Assembly: GCA_963678445.1 (NCBI GenBank)
Contig: OY782877.1
Coordinates: forward strand, 682,001 to 746,000
Direction of reading: 5' to 3'
DNA from: G963678445 sp963678445
GTDB lineage: Bacteria > Hydrogenedentota > Hydrogenedentia > Hydrogenedentales > G963678445
Length of the DNA: 64,000 nucleotides
Below the pieces are notes generated by a model. It made no database searches. It saw nothing but the letters and a program-made list of their open reading frames with translations, and was not told the origin of the DNA. A program made the position numbers and the translations under genes. The first letter of the stretch is position 1. Each line of letters starts with the position of its first letter. This document shows, piece by piece, positions 52,608 through 62,352 of the stretch.

Positions 52608-53276
52608 GTGGATAATTCCGATATTATACGTGTAGCAATCCAATATATTTGTTTACTGTTTTCACTTTGCGTGCATGAAGCAGCGCATGCCGCTATGGCC
52701 AACTTTCGCGGCGACCCTTCGGCACGTTTGATGGGGCGAATGACGCTGAACCCGTTGGCACACATCGATCCTATTGGCACCGTGGTCTTTCCCCTGCTGG
52801 CGATGATCACACACGTTCCCTTCCTGTTTGGCTGGGCCAAGCCGGTGCCCTTTAATCCACGCAATCTGAAGGACATTCACCGCGACCCCGTATGGATTTC
52901 GCTGGCAGGCCCGGGCGCCAACCTGCTTACCGCGCTTGTCGCCACCTTTTGCTTGCGCATTGCGGTACTCGTGATGGGCATTACCGATGTCAACATGGTA
53001 ATGGCAACCCCTATCTGCATGCTGTTGGTGAATTTAATCATCATCAACCTGGTGCTGATGCTGTTCAACTGTATTCCCGTGCCCCCGCTGGACGGACACC
53101 ATGTGTTGCACTATTTTTTACCCCCTTCGGGTAAACGTATGCTGGAACAGATTGGCCCCTTTGGGATTCTGATCGCCATATTTATCGCCCGTCCGTTAAT
53201 CGGCCCGCCACTTATGCTCATGCTGAACGTGGTGCTTAACTACGGCATTTTTGGCGTTTCCGGTTTCATCGGCTAG
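52608..53276 (+). CDS. Site-2 protease family (M50) membrane metalloprotease
   Basis: The 222-residue integral membrane protein has the zinc motif HEAAH (residues 23-27) in the first helix and the third ligand in NCIPVPPLDGHH. It is the short M50 form (YwhC/Rv-type) without PDZ or CBS domains. Such proteases cut transmembrane substrates, for example anti-sigma factors. A GTG start is supported by GAGGA 8 bases upstream. Confidence 0.93.
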   Translation: MDNSDIIRVAIQYICLLFSLCVHEAAHAAMANFRGDPSARLMGRMTLNPLAHIDPIGTVVFPLLAMITHVPFLFGWAKPVPFNPRNLKDIHRDPVWISLAGPGANLLTALVATFCLRIAVLVMGITDVNMVMATPICMLLVNLIIINLVLMLFNCIPVPPLDGHHVLHYFLPPSGKRMLEQIGPFGILIAIFIARPLIGPPLMLMLNVVLNYGIFGVSGFIG

Positions 53277-53389
53277 GGCCAGATAAAAACAAAACGTGTC
53301 GGTTCGCGTAGCGTAGCGGTATTTTTGTATAATCTGTATGCGTTTCGTTCTGCGAAACGCATCTTCTTTTTTTATTCTTTGTATGCATC

Positions 53390-53540
53390 CCCTCGGAGGA
53401 TCGTGGGAACTTCTTTCTTTTTACGGAAAAAGAAAGAAGCAAAGAAAAACGAATAGATAAGTCAGCTTCACTCTGGTTACCCACGGCAAGGACCATAAAT
53501 ATTGCCTGTGGCGCTGGCCATCGATCGCTGGACCGCTTTG
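53390..53540 (-). repeat. Composite repeat block upstream of valS
   Basis: A half family C (53390-53409), a family B palindrome (53410-53453) and a minus-oriented family A copy (53461-53540, ending CTGGACCGCTTTGATG) fill the gap in front of valS. Confidence 0.8.
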
Positions 53541-53557
53541 ATGAATAGGAGTTAGAG

Positions 53558-56185
53558 ATGAGTCTTCCGAAGAAATATAAAGCACCGGACATGGAAGCCT
53601 GTTGGAAGGATTTTTGGAAAGAACAGAAAACCTATGCATGGGACCCAAGCCGGGGACGGGATGAAACCTTTGTCGTCGACACCCCGCCGCCCACCGTTAG
53701 TGGCTCGTTGCATGTAGGACATCTGTTCAGTTATTCCCACCAGGACTTCATCGCCCGCTTTCAACGGATGTGTGGCAAAAACATCTTCTTCCCCATTGGT
53801 TGGGATGACAATGGCCTGCCCACCGAACGTCGGGTGCAGAATCTGTACAATGTAAAGTGCGATCCCAATGTGCACCACCAGGATGGTTTCAGTCGCAAAC
53901 GGGGTGAAAAGGGGAATCCGCTTCCCGTGAGTCGCAGCAATTTCATCGAGTTATGCGATCTGGTCACCAAGGAAGATGAGGAGGTCTTTAAACACCTCTG
54001 GACTCGCCTGGGCCTCAGTTACGATTGGGAACAGGAGTATGCGACGATTGATGAACATTGCCGTCGCACTTCGCAGGAAAGTTTTTTGGAGTTACTCCAA
54101 AAGGACGAAATCTATCAGGCCGAACGGCCCGTCATGTGGGATGTCGATTTCCAGACCGCCATCGCACAGGCCGAGGTTGAGGATAAGGACCGTCCCAGCG
54201 CATACAATTTCATTCGCTTTGGCATTGAGGACACCGATGACTATCTGGTCGTCGCAACCACGCGTCCGGAATTGCTGGCGGCCTGCGTCGCCGTGGTCGT
54301 CCACCCCGATGATGAACGCTACAAGGCCTATATCGGCAAAAATGCGGTGACGCCGCTCTTCAACGTACCGGTAAAAATCTTTGCCGACGAAAAAGCCGAT
54401 CCGGAAAAAGGTACGGGCGTGGTGATGGTCTGTACGTTTGGCGATCAGACTGACGTGGAATGGTGGCGGGACTATGATCTGGAACTGCGCCAGATCATCA
54501 ATCGCGCCGGCCATCTGATGCATGTGGTCTTCGTACCGGAATCGGAAACTGCGCGTCGTGATGAAAATCATCACCTGTTGATTCCCAGCAAAAACCCGGA
54601 AGCAGCCAATGCGGTCTACGCCCAGATTTCAGGCGCATATGTGAAAAAGGCCCAGAAGCTCACTATCGAGATTGCAGAAAATACCGAAGGTGTGGTGGAT
54701 CGTCCTCGCGAAGAGATTACGCATCCGGTCAAGTTTTTTGAAAAGGGTGACCGTCCGCTGGAGTTGATTCCGACCCGTCAGTGGTACACCAAAATCATGG
54801 ACAAGAAGGAAGCGTTGCTGGCGCAAGGCCGAAAAATCGCCTGGCACCCCACGTTTATGCAAAAACGCTACGAATCGTGGGTGGAAGGACTCAACCAGGA
54901 TTGGTGCCTGAGCCGTCAGCGCTTCTTCGGCGTGCCGGTACCGGTGTGGTACCAGTTGGATGAAGATGGCGAGCCGATTTATGAGAAAGCCATCTTGCCG
55001 ACGCTGGACATGCTCCCCATCGATCCGCTGGATGATGTGCCGCCGGGATACACGGAAGAACAGCGTAATCAGCCCAATGGTTTCACCGGTGATCTGGACG
55101 TACTGGACACCTGGGCCACCAGTTCGCTGACCCCGCAAATCGCCAGTCGTTGGGTGGAAGACAAGGAACGTCATCAAAAAGTTTTCCCGATGGACATTCG
55201 CCCGCAGAGTCATGAAATCATTCGTACCTGGGCTTTCTACACCATCGTCAAAGCCTATCTTCATGAAAATGAAATCCCCTGGAAAAATGTGGTCATCAGC
55301 GGCTGGATTCTCGATCCGGATCGCAAGAAGATGTCGAAAAGCCAGGGCAACGTGGTCACACCGGAACCGCTGATCGATCAATACGGCGCGGATAGCGTAC
55401 GGTACTGGGCAGCGCGTGCACGCTTGGGTGTAGACACGGCCTACGATGAACAGGTCTTCAAGGTAGGTAAAAAACTGTGCATGAAACTGTTCAATGCCGG
55501 AAAATTCGCCATTGGCCGTTTCGCCGACATCGACCCGCAGCAGCTGGGTGTAGACAAAATCATCTGCGAAGCCGACCGCGCTGTCGTTGCGGAATTGCGC
55601 CCGCTGATCGAACGCGCCACCAAGGCTTTCAATGCATTTGACTATGCCCAGGCGCTCAGCCTGACCGAAGATTTCTTCTGGCGGGTCTTCTGCGACAACT
55701 ATCTGGAACTGGCCAAGCCGCGCACCTATCTGGAAGAGTTGACGCCGGAACGCCTTTCGGCATGCGCAACCCTCCGTCTGGTGCACCGCATCCTCGTGCG
55801 TCTGCTTGCCCCGTTCGTTCCCTATATCAGCGAAGAGGTATGGCACTGGGCCTATGCTGAGGATACCGATATGAAGGCGTCGGTGCATCATGCCCCCTGG
55901 CCCACCCTCGCGGAACTGGAAACTATCCCGGCGCCGCAGCATGACGTCACCTATCTGGCCACCTTGGCAGTGGTCGAAGCGGTGCGCAAGGCAAAGGCCG
56001 ACGCCAACCTCAGTATGGCTGCACCGGTGGCGAAGGTCACTCTGACGGCGAAAGACGGGGTGTGCACGGCGTTGCAAACGACGCTGGATGATATCAAGGC
56101 CATGCTCAAGATTGAAGAGACGGAATTGGTTCAGGGCGACAGCGGCGAGGCACTGGTCCTGGTAGATACACAACTGGACTCGTGA
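53558..56185 (+). CDS. valS: Valyl-tRNA synthetase
   Basis: This class I synthetase charges tRNA-Val. The 875-residue protein has the HIGH motif as HVGH (residues 52-55), GWDDNGLPTE, the editing domain with TTRPELLAA, WCLSRQRFFGVPVP, DVLDTWATSS, KMSKS at residues 591-595 and the C-terminal anticodon-binding helices. The GLPTERRV variant and the DFWKEQ start are typical of the shorter ValS clade. The usual long C-terminal coiled coil is short or absent. AGGAG lies before the ATG. Confidence 0.95.
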   Translation: MSLPKKYKAPDMEACWKDFWKEQKTYAWDPSRGRDETFVVDTPPPTVSGSLHVGHLFSYSHQDFIARFQRMCGKNIFFPIGWDDNGLPTERRVQNLYNVKCDPNVHHQDGFSRKRGEKGNPLPVSRSNFIELCDLVTKEDEEVFKHLWTRLGLSYDWEQEYATIDEHCRRTSQESFLELLQKDEIYQAERPVMWDVDFQTAIAQAEVEDKDRPSAYNFIRFGIEDTDDYLVVATTRPELLAACVAVVVHPDDERYKAYIGKNAVTPLFNVPVKIFADEKADPEKGTGVVMVCTFGDQTDVEWWRDYDLELRQIINRAGHLMHVVFVPESETARRDENHHLLIPSKNPEAANAVYAQISGAYVKKAQKLTIEIAENTEGVVDRPREEITHPVKFFEKGDRPLELIPTRQWYTKIMDKKEALLAQGRKIAWHPTFMQKRYESWVEGLNQDWCLSRQRFFGVPVPVWYQLDEDGEPIYEKAILPTLDMLPIDPLDDVPPGYTEEQRNQPNGFTGDLDVLDTWATSSLTPQIASRWVEDKERHQKVFPMDIRPQSHEIIRTWAFYTIVKAYLHENEIPWKNVVISGWILDPDRKKMSKSQGNVVTPEPLIDQYGADSVRYWAARARLGVDTAYDEQVFKVGKKLCMKLFNAGKFAIGRFADIDPQQLGVDKIICEADRAVVAELRPLIERATKAFNAFDYAQALSLTEDFFWRVFCDNYLELAKPRTYLEELTPERLSACATLRLVHRILVRLLAPFVPYISEEVWHWAYAEDTDMKASVHHAPWPTLAELETIPAPQHDVTYLATLAVVEAVRKAKADANLSMAAPVAKVTLTAKDGVCTALQTTLDDIKAMLKIEETELVQGDSGEALVLVDTQLDS

Positions 56186-56241
56186 AACACGGGATGTTGA
56201 GCTTCCTGACTTTTACGGCTCAATAACGGATAAGAACTGCA

Positions 56242-56280
56242 AAGGGCGCTTTCGAGACTATCGAAAGCGCCCTTGTTGTA
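56242..56280 (+). terminator. Terminator of valS
   Basis: A perfect 14-bp stem (56242-56255 with 56261-56274) with loop GACTA is followed by GTTGT. Confidence 0.85.
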
Positions 56281-56287
56281 TCTATAA

Positions 56288-56415
56288 CTTCTTTCTTTTT
56301 ACGAAAAAAGAAAGAAGCAAAGAAAAACGAAGATTTAACTTAGCTTCGCACTGATTACCCACGGCAGGGACCATAGTATTGCCGGTGGCGCTGGCCACCG
56401 GTCGCTGGACCGCTA
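56288..56415 (-). repeat. Family B and family A repeats at the end of the DUF1015 gene
   Basis: Family B lies at 56288-56331. The minus-oriented family A copy (56341-56415) begins on the minus strand with TAGCGGTCCAGCGACC, where TAG is the stop codon of the DUF1015 gene. Confidence 0.85.
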
Positions 56416-57672
56416 GTCGACCAGACGGTGAATCACTGCGCCGCTGGGCAGCTTCGGGAAGAAGTACGTCGCCTTTTGCGGCATGGGTTCAGAGGCTTCT
56501 GCACACGCGCGAATCTGATCGGCACGTGTAGCGCGAAGGATGAAGGCAAGGCCTTTGTCGCCCGCATGGGCAGCACGCAACGCCTCTTGCACGTCTTTTT
56601 CGTAGACAAATTGTGCGCCTTCGGGCACGCCGAGAATACGCTCAATCACGCCACGGTGGAGTACGGCCACGTCGAGATCGCGCCAGGCCGGACCGCGGTC
56701 ATCGCCCAAAAATTTCGTACGGTCCATATCCCGCAGGGTGAGCAGGTAGTCGCCCTTGCCATAAATGGCCACACCCATGACACATTCACCCGGCGCATCC
56801 TCCACCGCCACATTCAACTCGCCTTCCACCGGCTGCACTTCGAACCATTCCGTCAGCGCTTCCAGAAACTGGTCTGCATCAAAGCCCTCTGGGAAATCAA
56901 GCAAACGATGGGGCGGAAAAATCTTCAGGCCCCGATCGTTAAGCGGCACAAAGCCCATTAATACATAATCATACGGCTGCGGTCCCGTCGGCTGCTCTTT
57001 TTCACGCATGGCGTCGCGATAGGCAATCGCGGTCTGGAAACGATGGTGTCCATCGGCAATATATAACGTCTTGTCCCAAAAGAAACGCGTGACCGCCTGG
57101 TCATACGGCACCCGCCAAAACTCCTGCTTTACCCCATCGATGGTATTGGCCTGTCCATCGGCCTCACGTTGCTCCATCTGCCCCAGAAAATCATCCAGTA
57201 CATGTTCCTGATCAGGGTAGAGCACAAAAACCGCGCCAAGATTGGCCTGCGTTGCCGCCGTCAGATTCAGGCGGTCCTCCACCGGCTTATGGAAGGTACG
57301 TTCATGCCCCAAAACGATACGTTCATTCGCCTCCGGCAAACGCACCGCAGCAAAAAAGCCGCGTCGTACCTGCGCATTGCCATCCAGATCTACAAAGCTC
57401 TGCCTCAACAGGTAAAAATAAGGTTCCTCATCCTGCAGCAAGACATCTTCAGCGATCCATTGATTCAACAGATAGGCCGCATTTTCATACTGGCTACGTC
57501 CCTCTTGCGCCTCCGGCAACAGCAAATGCGCCATAGAATAGGGGCTTTCCGCAGTCAACCGCGCCCGCTCTTCTGGCGAAATGACATCATAGGGCGGCGT
57601 AACGGCGTGCTCCTGAGAACCCACTTTTTCGGTATTAAAGGTTAATCCACGAAATCCGATAACTTCCAACAT
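56413..57672 (-). CDS. DUF1015 family protein
   Basis: The 419-residue protein matches DUF1015 with VTPPYDVISPEERARL near the N-terminus, YFYLLRQSF, RRGFFAAVRLPE, HERTFHKPVEDRLNL and YIADGHHRFQTA. Relatives include ParB-superfamily serine kinases such as SerK and SbnI, so a nucleotide-dependent kinase role is possible but untested here. The protein is cytoplasmic, of normal length for the family. Its stop codon lies in a family A copy. Confidence 0.88.
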   Translation of the reverse strand: MLEVIGFRGLTFNTEKVGSQEHAVTPPYDVISPEERARLTAESPYSMAHLLLPEAQEGRSQYENAAYLLNQWIAEDVLLQDEEPYFYLLRQSFVDLDGNAQVRRGFFAAVRLPEANERIVLGHERTFHKPVEDRLNLTAATQANLGAVFVLYPDQEHVLDDFLGQMEQREADGQANTIDGVKQEFWRVPYDQAVTRFFWDKTLYIADGHHRFQTAIAYRDAMREKEQPTGPQPYDYVLMGFVPLNDRGLKIFPPHRLLDFPEGFDADQFLEALTEWFEVQPVEGELNVAVEDAPGECVMGVAIYGKGDYLLTLRDMDRTKFLGDDRGPAWRDLDVAVLHRGVIERILGVPEGAQFVYEKDVQEALRAAHAGDKGLAFILRATRADQIRACAEASEPMPQKATYFFPKLPSGAVIHRLVD

Positions 57673-58673
57673 ACTATACTATTCCCTTCAAAAGTGGCCA
57701 GCGGCCCGAGACCGGTGGCTAGCGCCCCAGGCAATATTTATGGTCCTTACCGTGGTTGACCCACGCCTGTCCTAAACAATTCCTCGTTCCCACTGTCCTG
57801 GGAATGCATACTACACACCCTACCTCTCCGTTCCCCGGAAGATAGTAAAAACGAGGGTAAAATGTATAAAAGAAAATGCCCTAACAGAAGGTTTAAGGCA
57901 ACCCCGAAATAGCGCTCCCCTTTTTGTATTTCATGGTCGACAGCGCCCACGCAGAAGTGCGCATAAAACACTTTCATACAAAGTACAAACACGGGTATTG
58001 TACCGCGTTTCACTCGAAATATCAAAAGACTACGTGTAAATAACGCTTTGAAATAGAGGAACGACTCAAAAACTAACCATTTACGGATAAATAACTTACA
58101 GAAGCCCAAGCGGTCCAGCGACCGCAGGCAAAAGGTCTGCTCCTTACCGTCTCTGGCCACAGCAAAAATTTCGTTTTTTTATGACAGCTTTTGAAGTGTC
58201 AGGAATTGATACAACCTGCGCCGCACACTGCCTCCGTGGGCTATGTGGAATAATTCCGCGCAAAAAAAATCTAGTAATCAGCACTATTCCGTGCTACAGT
58301 GATCCAGAAGGTTCACTAACAGGAACCAATGGGAACGCGGCGCCCACAGAACACGAAAGCGACCCCTGAGGCTTGACTGATACGTTGTTTTTATTTCGGT
58401 TGGTAGTTTTGTTTATACTGCAAACAGTTATTCTATTCACAGTGTTTAGTGTTGCCTACGTCCACGAGCTTTATCGCACATTTTTGCTAAAATGGTCCAG
58501 CGACCGCAAGCATTAGGTATGGTCCTTACCATCGCTGAACGACGTATATTTTTCATTTTTTATGGCAAATCTCCAGAGTTAAGTCACTAATATTTTTAGC
58601 ATGCGACTTCCTCCCCTCCCCCACGCATCGATTCAAAAACCGATAACCATAACGATTCAAAAAAGGACTCCCT
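57673..58673. repeat. Gene-free kilobase built largely of family A copies
   Basis: Three plus-oriented family A copies lie at 57690-57762, 58107-58195 and 58487-58565, with a family C at 57783-57812. Frames that stay open here read through the repeats and look like chance. Two stretches between them (57813-58106 and 58196-58486) contain nothing recognised. Confidence 0.75.
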
Positions 58674-60194
58674 GTGTCTGAACACGAAAAAAACACCGCA
58701 CCGTTGCATCATGCATTGCAAGATGATGAGGTTCACTATGGCCTGCGTTGGCTGCTTTACGATGGCATGTGCTCGCAAGTCATGACGGTGTTTATTACGG
58801 GCGCTTTTCTGGTGGCCTTTGCGCTATTACTGGGCGCTTCCAACAAAGTTATCGGCTTTATCGCGGCCATCGGTCCGTTATCGCAAGTATTGCAAATACC
58901 CGCCATCTATCTCATTCACTGGTTGCGCCAGCGCAAAAAGCTCACCGTCGTCTGCGCTGTCATCGGCCGTTCGCTATGGCTACTCATCGCGATACTGCCC
59001 TGGTTGATGCCCAAAAGCCTGCAAATCCCCCTGCTCATGCTGGCCTTGCTCATCTATTTTGGACTGGGCGCTATCACCGGTTGCGCATTCAACTCCTGGA
59101 TGCGCGATCTGGTCCCCGAACACATGATGGGCGGTTTTTTCGCCAAACGCATGTCCTTTTCCACCGCTATGGCCGCCCTGTTCAGTCTGCTTGCCGGCGG
59201 CGCCATCGACGTCTACAGCAAACACTTCTCCGACGCAACCGGCATTTACAGTATCCTCTTTGTCGTTGGCGCATTGACAGGACTTTTTGGCGCGTATGTT
59301 TTAAGCAAGGTACCCGAACCTACGCTGCCGCAACAACCCGCACAGCGCATAGTCAGCATCCTTGCCGAACCTTTTCAGAACCGTAATTATCGCAATCTTA
59401 TTTTCTTTCTGGGTGCGTGGAACTTTGCACTGACGTTTGCTTCGCCCTTCTTCGCTGTATACATGCTGAAACGGCTCGGTCTTTCCATGACCTGGATTAT
59501 CGCACTGGGTGTACTCAGCCAAATCTTCAACGTGCTCTTTTTCCGAATCTGGGGACGCCTCTCCGATCGCATCAGCAACAAAGCAGTATTAGGGCTGTCA
59601 GGGTCGCTCTTCGTTGTGAGTGTTCTGATCTGGCCCTTCCTCACCCTACCCGAACGCCACTTCCTCACCTTACCCATGCTAGTCGCTTTCCACATACTCA
59701 GCGGCATCGCACTCGCCGGGATCGCCTTGTGCAGTGGTAACCTCGCGCTCAAATCGGCTCCCTACGGACGCGCCACCGCCTTCCTTGCCGTCAACGCACT
59801 CGTTTCCGGTGCTGCGGCTACAATTGCGCCCATCGTGGCGGGTTTCGCCGCTGACTGGTTCGAAAATAAAGAACTTTGCTTCATGCTAACCTGGGGCGCG
59901 ATTGAAGCCGTTCCCAAAAGCGTCAAACTGCCCGCGATTAATTTGCGTGGTCTGGACTTCCTTTTCGTAACCTCTTTTTTCCTGGGCCTCTATGCACTGC
60001 ACCGGCTACTGGCCGTGCAGGAAAAGGGTTGGGTGAAGGAAAAGATTATCGCGGCGGAACTCTACGCAGAGGTACGACGTCTGGCGCAAAACGTGTCGAA
60101 CATACGCGGCATACGTCAGCTTACCCACTTCCCCTATGCCCTGCTGGAACGTTTGAATACGCGCAACCATAAACGCTTTGATGAGGATGATTAA
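58674..60194 (+). CDS. Major facilitator superfamily transporter
   Basis: The 506-residue protein has about 12 membrane helices in two bundles. The segments GAFLVAFALLLGASNKVIGF, LTVVCAVIGRSLWLLIAI and GRATAFLAVNALVSGAAATI fit the MFS fold, and a short cytoplasmic C-terminal domain follows. The substrate is unknown. A GTG start is preceded by AAGGA at 7 bases. The gene starts about 110 bp after a family A copy. Confidence 0.88.
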   Translation: MSEHEKNTAPLHHALQDDEVHYGLRWLLYDGMCSQVMTVFITGAFLVAFALLLGASNKVIGFIAAIGPLSQVLQIPAIYLIHWLRQRKKLTVVCAVIGRSLWLLIAILPWLMPKSLQIPLLMLALLIYFGLGAITGCAFNSWMRDLVPEHMMGGFFAKRMSFSTAMAALFSLLAGGAIDVYSKHFSDATGIYSILFVVGALTGLFGAYVLSKVPEPTLPQQPAQRIVSILAEPFQNRNYRNLIFFLGAWNFALTFASPFFAVYMLKRLGLSMTWIIALGVLSQIFNVLFFRIWGRLSDRISNKAVLGLSGSLFVVSVLIWPFLTLPERHFLTLPMLVAFHILSGIALAGIALCSGNLALKSAPYGRATAFLAVNALVSGAAATIAPIVAGFAADWFENKELCFMLTWGAIEAVPKSVKLPAINLRGLDFLFVTSFFLGLYALHRLLAVQEKGWVKEKIIAAELYAEVRRLAQNVSNIRGIRQLTHFPYALLERLNTRNHKRFDEDD

Positions 60195-60216
60195 ACCCGA
60201 GAGTATGCCTGAACAA

Positions 60217-60253
60217 ACGCGCGTTAACCGTATTTTTAAACACGGACGCGCGT
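60217..60253. terminator. Hairpin between the MFS and phosphoesterase genes
   Basis: ACGCGCGT at 60217-60224 recurs at 60246-60253, with an inner CCGT/ACGG pair. There is no T-tract after it, so it may be an attenuating or protective hairpin rather than a full terminator. Confidence 0.4.
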
Positions 60254-60367
60254 AGCAGGTTGAATCCTCGTCAGGATTATACGTACACTTACAGTGTGTG
60301 TCGGCACCCTGTCCGACTACCGGCCCAGCATCTTCGTATCTATTATTCCATCTTTTCGAAAGGTAGT

Positions 60368-61555
60368 GTGTTGCAGTGGATTAAGACTTTCCTGTGGCGA
60401 ACAGGCATAAAACTCTTCTTGTCGATCATGGCGATTTCCGCCCCCTTGGCTTACGTGGGCTTTTGCCATATGCACCAGGCCATGTTGCCGCTGGACAAGC
60501 CCCCCTTTGTTTATTGGAGCGGCCTGGACCCTCATAATGAGGTTTTCGTCGTTTGGGAAAGCACCCGTGAAACCGATTCATTTATCCGCTACGGTACCGA
60601 TCCAGAGCATCTGACGTGGACGATGCAGGATGAAGTGCCGGTAACATTGCATCGGGTACACCTGCAAAACCTGTCGCCCGACACACGATATTATTACCAG
60701 GCCGGCCCCCTGTCTGCGACCTCTGCGGACGAACTGTCCGAGGTGCGCAGTTTCAAGACCGCCCCCGCTACCCCTGAGGAATTCAATATTACCTGCGTCT
60801 CCGATACGCAGCAACTGGGGGGCATGGGTTTTTACAATACCCTCGCCTCAGCAATCAACAAACTCCCCGATACGGCCTTCGTGCTCAATGTTGGCGATTT
60901 AACCCAGACCGCTGATGACCAGAATCTTTGGAATCTATTCTTCCGCGAATCGACTTTTCTTGATCGTTTCCCCCTGGTCCCCTGCCCCGGGAACCATGAC
61001 GATATTGACAAGACCGGCTCAAAATACATCAAGTATTTCGGGGTAACCGAAAATGACCGGGATGTCTGCTATGCCTTTGATTGGGGGAATGCGCGATTCA
61101 TCGTCGCCCAGATCGCAAACCGCTCTCATGTAGACCCCGAAAAACCACGTAATCAGGCGCCTTTCCAATGGCTGGAAAAAACTCTGGCGGAAAGTCAGGA
61201 TCGGGACTACCGTATCCTTATCTACCATATCCATCGCACAGACGTTATCGCGCCCCTCGTTGAAAAATACAACGTCTCCCTGGCAATCCATGGACATCGA
61301 CACAGCTATCGCCGATACACGATCAACCAGCACATGTATATCTGCCTCGGAAACGGGGCATCATTGCAGGAGGGTATAATCCGGGAGGAACCGGGCACCC
61401 TGAAACGAACCAATAACGCTGGATTCACCCGTTTAACCATCAATCCGGCAGGAATCCGGGTGCAGACCTTTACCCCGTGTATGGATACGATGGACGAGGT
61501 GTTCCTGCGGCGGACGCTGGACTCGGATACGTTGATTCCGGAAGAAGCCTCCTGA
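60368..61555 (+). CDS. Purple-acid-phosphatase-like membrane-anchored phosphoesterase
   Basis: The roughly 395-residue protein has an N-terminal membrane segment, a fibronectin-III-like domain (about residues 45-135, with LSPDTRYYYQAG) and a calcineurin-like phosphoesterase domain. Metal motifs are VSDTQ, VGDLTQT, PGNHDD, IYHIHRT and IHGHRHSY, all intact. It is a second member of the class represented at 23.7 kb. The start is uncertain: GTG at 60368 or TTG at 60371, each after AAAGG; the open frame reaches back to 60260. Confidence 0.83.
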   Translation: MLQWIKTFLWRTGIKLFLSIMAISAPLAYVGFCHMHQAMLPLDKPPFVYWSGLDPHNEVFVVWESTRETDSFIRYGTDPEHLTWTMQDEVPVTLHRVHLQNLSPDTRYYYQAGPLSATSADELSEVRSFKTAPATPEEFNITCVSDTQQLGGMGFYNTLASAINKLPDTAFVLNVGDLTQTADDQNLWNLFFRESTFLDRFPLVPCPGNHDDIDKTGSKYIKYFGVTENDRDVCYAFDWGNARFIVAQIANRSHVDPEKPRNQAPFQWLEKTLAESQDRDYRILIYHIHRTDVIAPLVEKYNVSLAIHGHRHSYRRYTINQHMYICLGNGASLQEGIIREEPGTLKRTNNAGFTRLTINPAGIRVQTFTPCMDTMDEVFLRRTLDSDTLIPEEAS

Positions 61556-61628
61556 ATGCGTGCCGCCCCCGTGCTGCAACCCTGAAAAACTATCCTTTCC
61601 CGCTTGGGATTGATAAGGACTTTATCCT

Positions 61629-62330
61629 ATGTGGACGTTCACACCGACATTTGCTATCACCATCGCGTTTTTATCCTGGGTGGTATTTTGCTGGCTACGA
61701 ATCTGGTTCTATACACCGCAATGGACACGACGCAGTTTCATCGCCTCAGCATGCGTTCTGGTCGCACACCGGATATTCTTCACCTGCTACGCTTTCGCAG
61801 GGCTCTTTCTGCTCGATATTGTCGCCCGGCTCTGTTTCTCAAACCTGGTCAGTTACGGAAGCCTTAGTTACCTGGCCGCCCCCGCACTGCTATGTGCTCT
61901 ATCCGGCGCGCTCTACCTATTTCGCACGACCTTTCTCGCCCCTACCCCAAAGGAACTGCTGGGCTTTGCAGGCATGCTCGTGACCTATCTCTACGTGTCG
62001 ATGGCCGCGCCTATACCCGATTTACGCGCCGCCCTTTTTACCGGACTGAGCCTGATGTTGCTGTTCACCGCCGCCGACATCGGCAAGGGTGCTCTACAAT
62101 GGAAGCGGAAAGGAGCACACGAGGAGGTAAAAGAGGCAGAAGACGCAGCCGACAACGGCAGGAACGACCTAAAAACAGAGAGCAGCCGTGTGCTGGTCAG
62201 CCCGATATGGGATCTTTCCCACAAATTCCGCGCCTTTTCCGGTGCAAAGCTCTACCTTGTCGTACTCCTCCTTCTCTCGGCAGAATTCCTGCTCCAATTA
62301 GAAGGACGAAGCCTGCTCTGCTGGCTTTAG
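61629..62330 (+). CDS. Hypothetical membrane protein, 233 residues
   Basis: The product is not recognised. It has five to six hydrophobic segments (about 5-25, 38-60, 70-95, 105-125, 130-150), a charged cytoplasmic loop rich in Glu and Lys (about 155-185) and a final helix. AAGGA lies about 10 bases before the ATG. It follows the phosphoesterase gene by 73 bp on the same strand and may be cotranscribed. Confidence 0.65.
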   Translation: MWTFTPTFAITIAFLSWVVFCWLRIWFYTPQWTRRSFIASACVLVAHRIFFTCYAFAGLFLLDIVARLCFSNLVSYGSLSYLAAPALLCALSGALYLFRTTFLAPTPKELLGFAGMLVTYLYVSMAAPIPDLRAALFTGLSLMLLFTAADIGKGALQWKRKGAHEEVKEAEDAADNGRNDLKTESSRVLVSPIWDLSHKFRAFSGAKLYLVVLLLLSAEFLLQLEGRSLLCWL

Positions 62331-62352
62331 AGCAATCTTAAGGAATCACAGT

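Noticed and set aside
57747..58160. 137-codon minus-strand open frame
   Set aside because: It begins and ends in family A and C repeats, has no ribosome site and gives a translation unlike known proteins.
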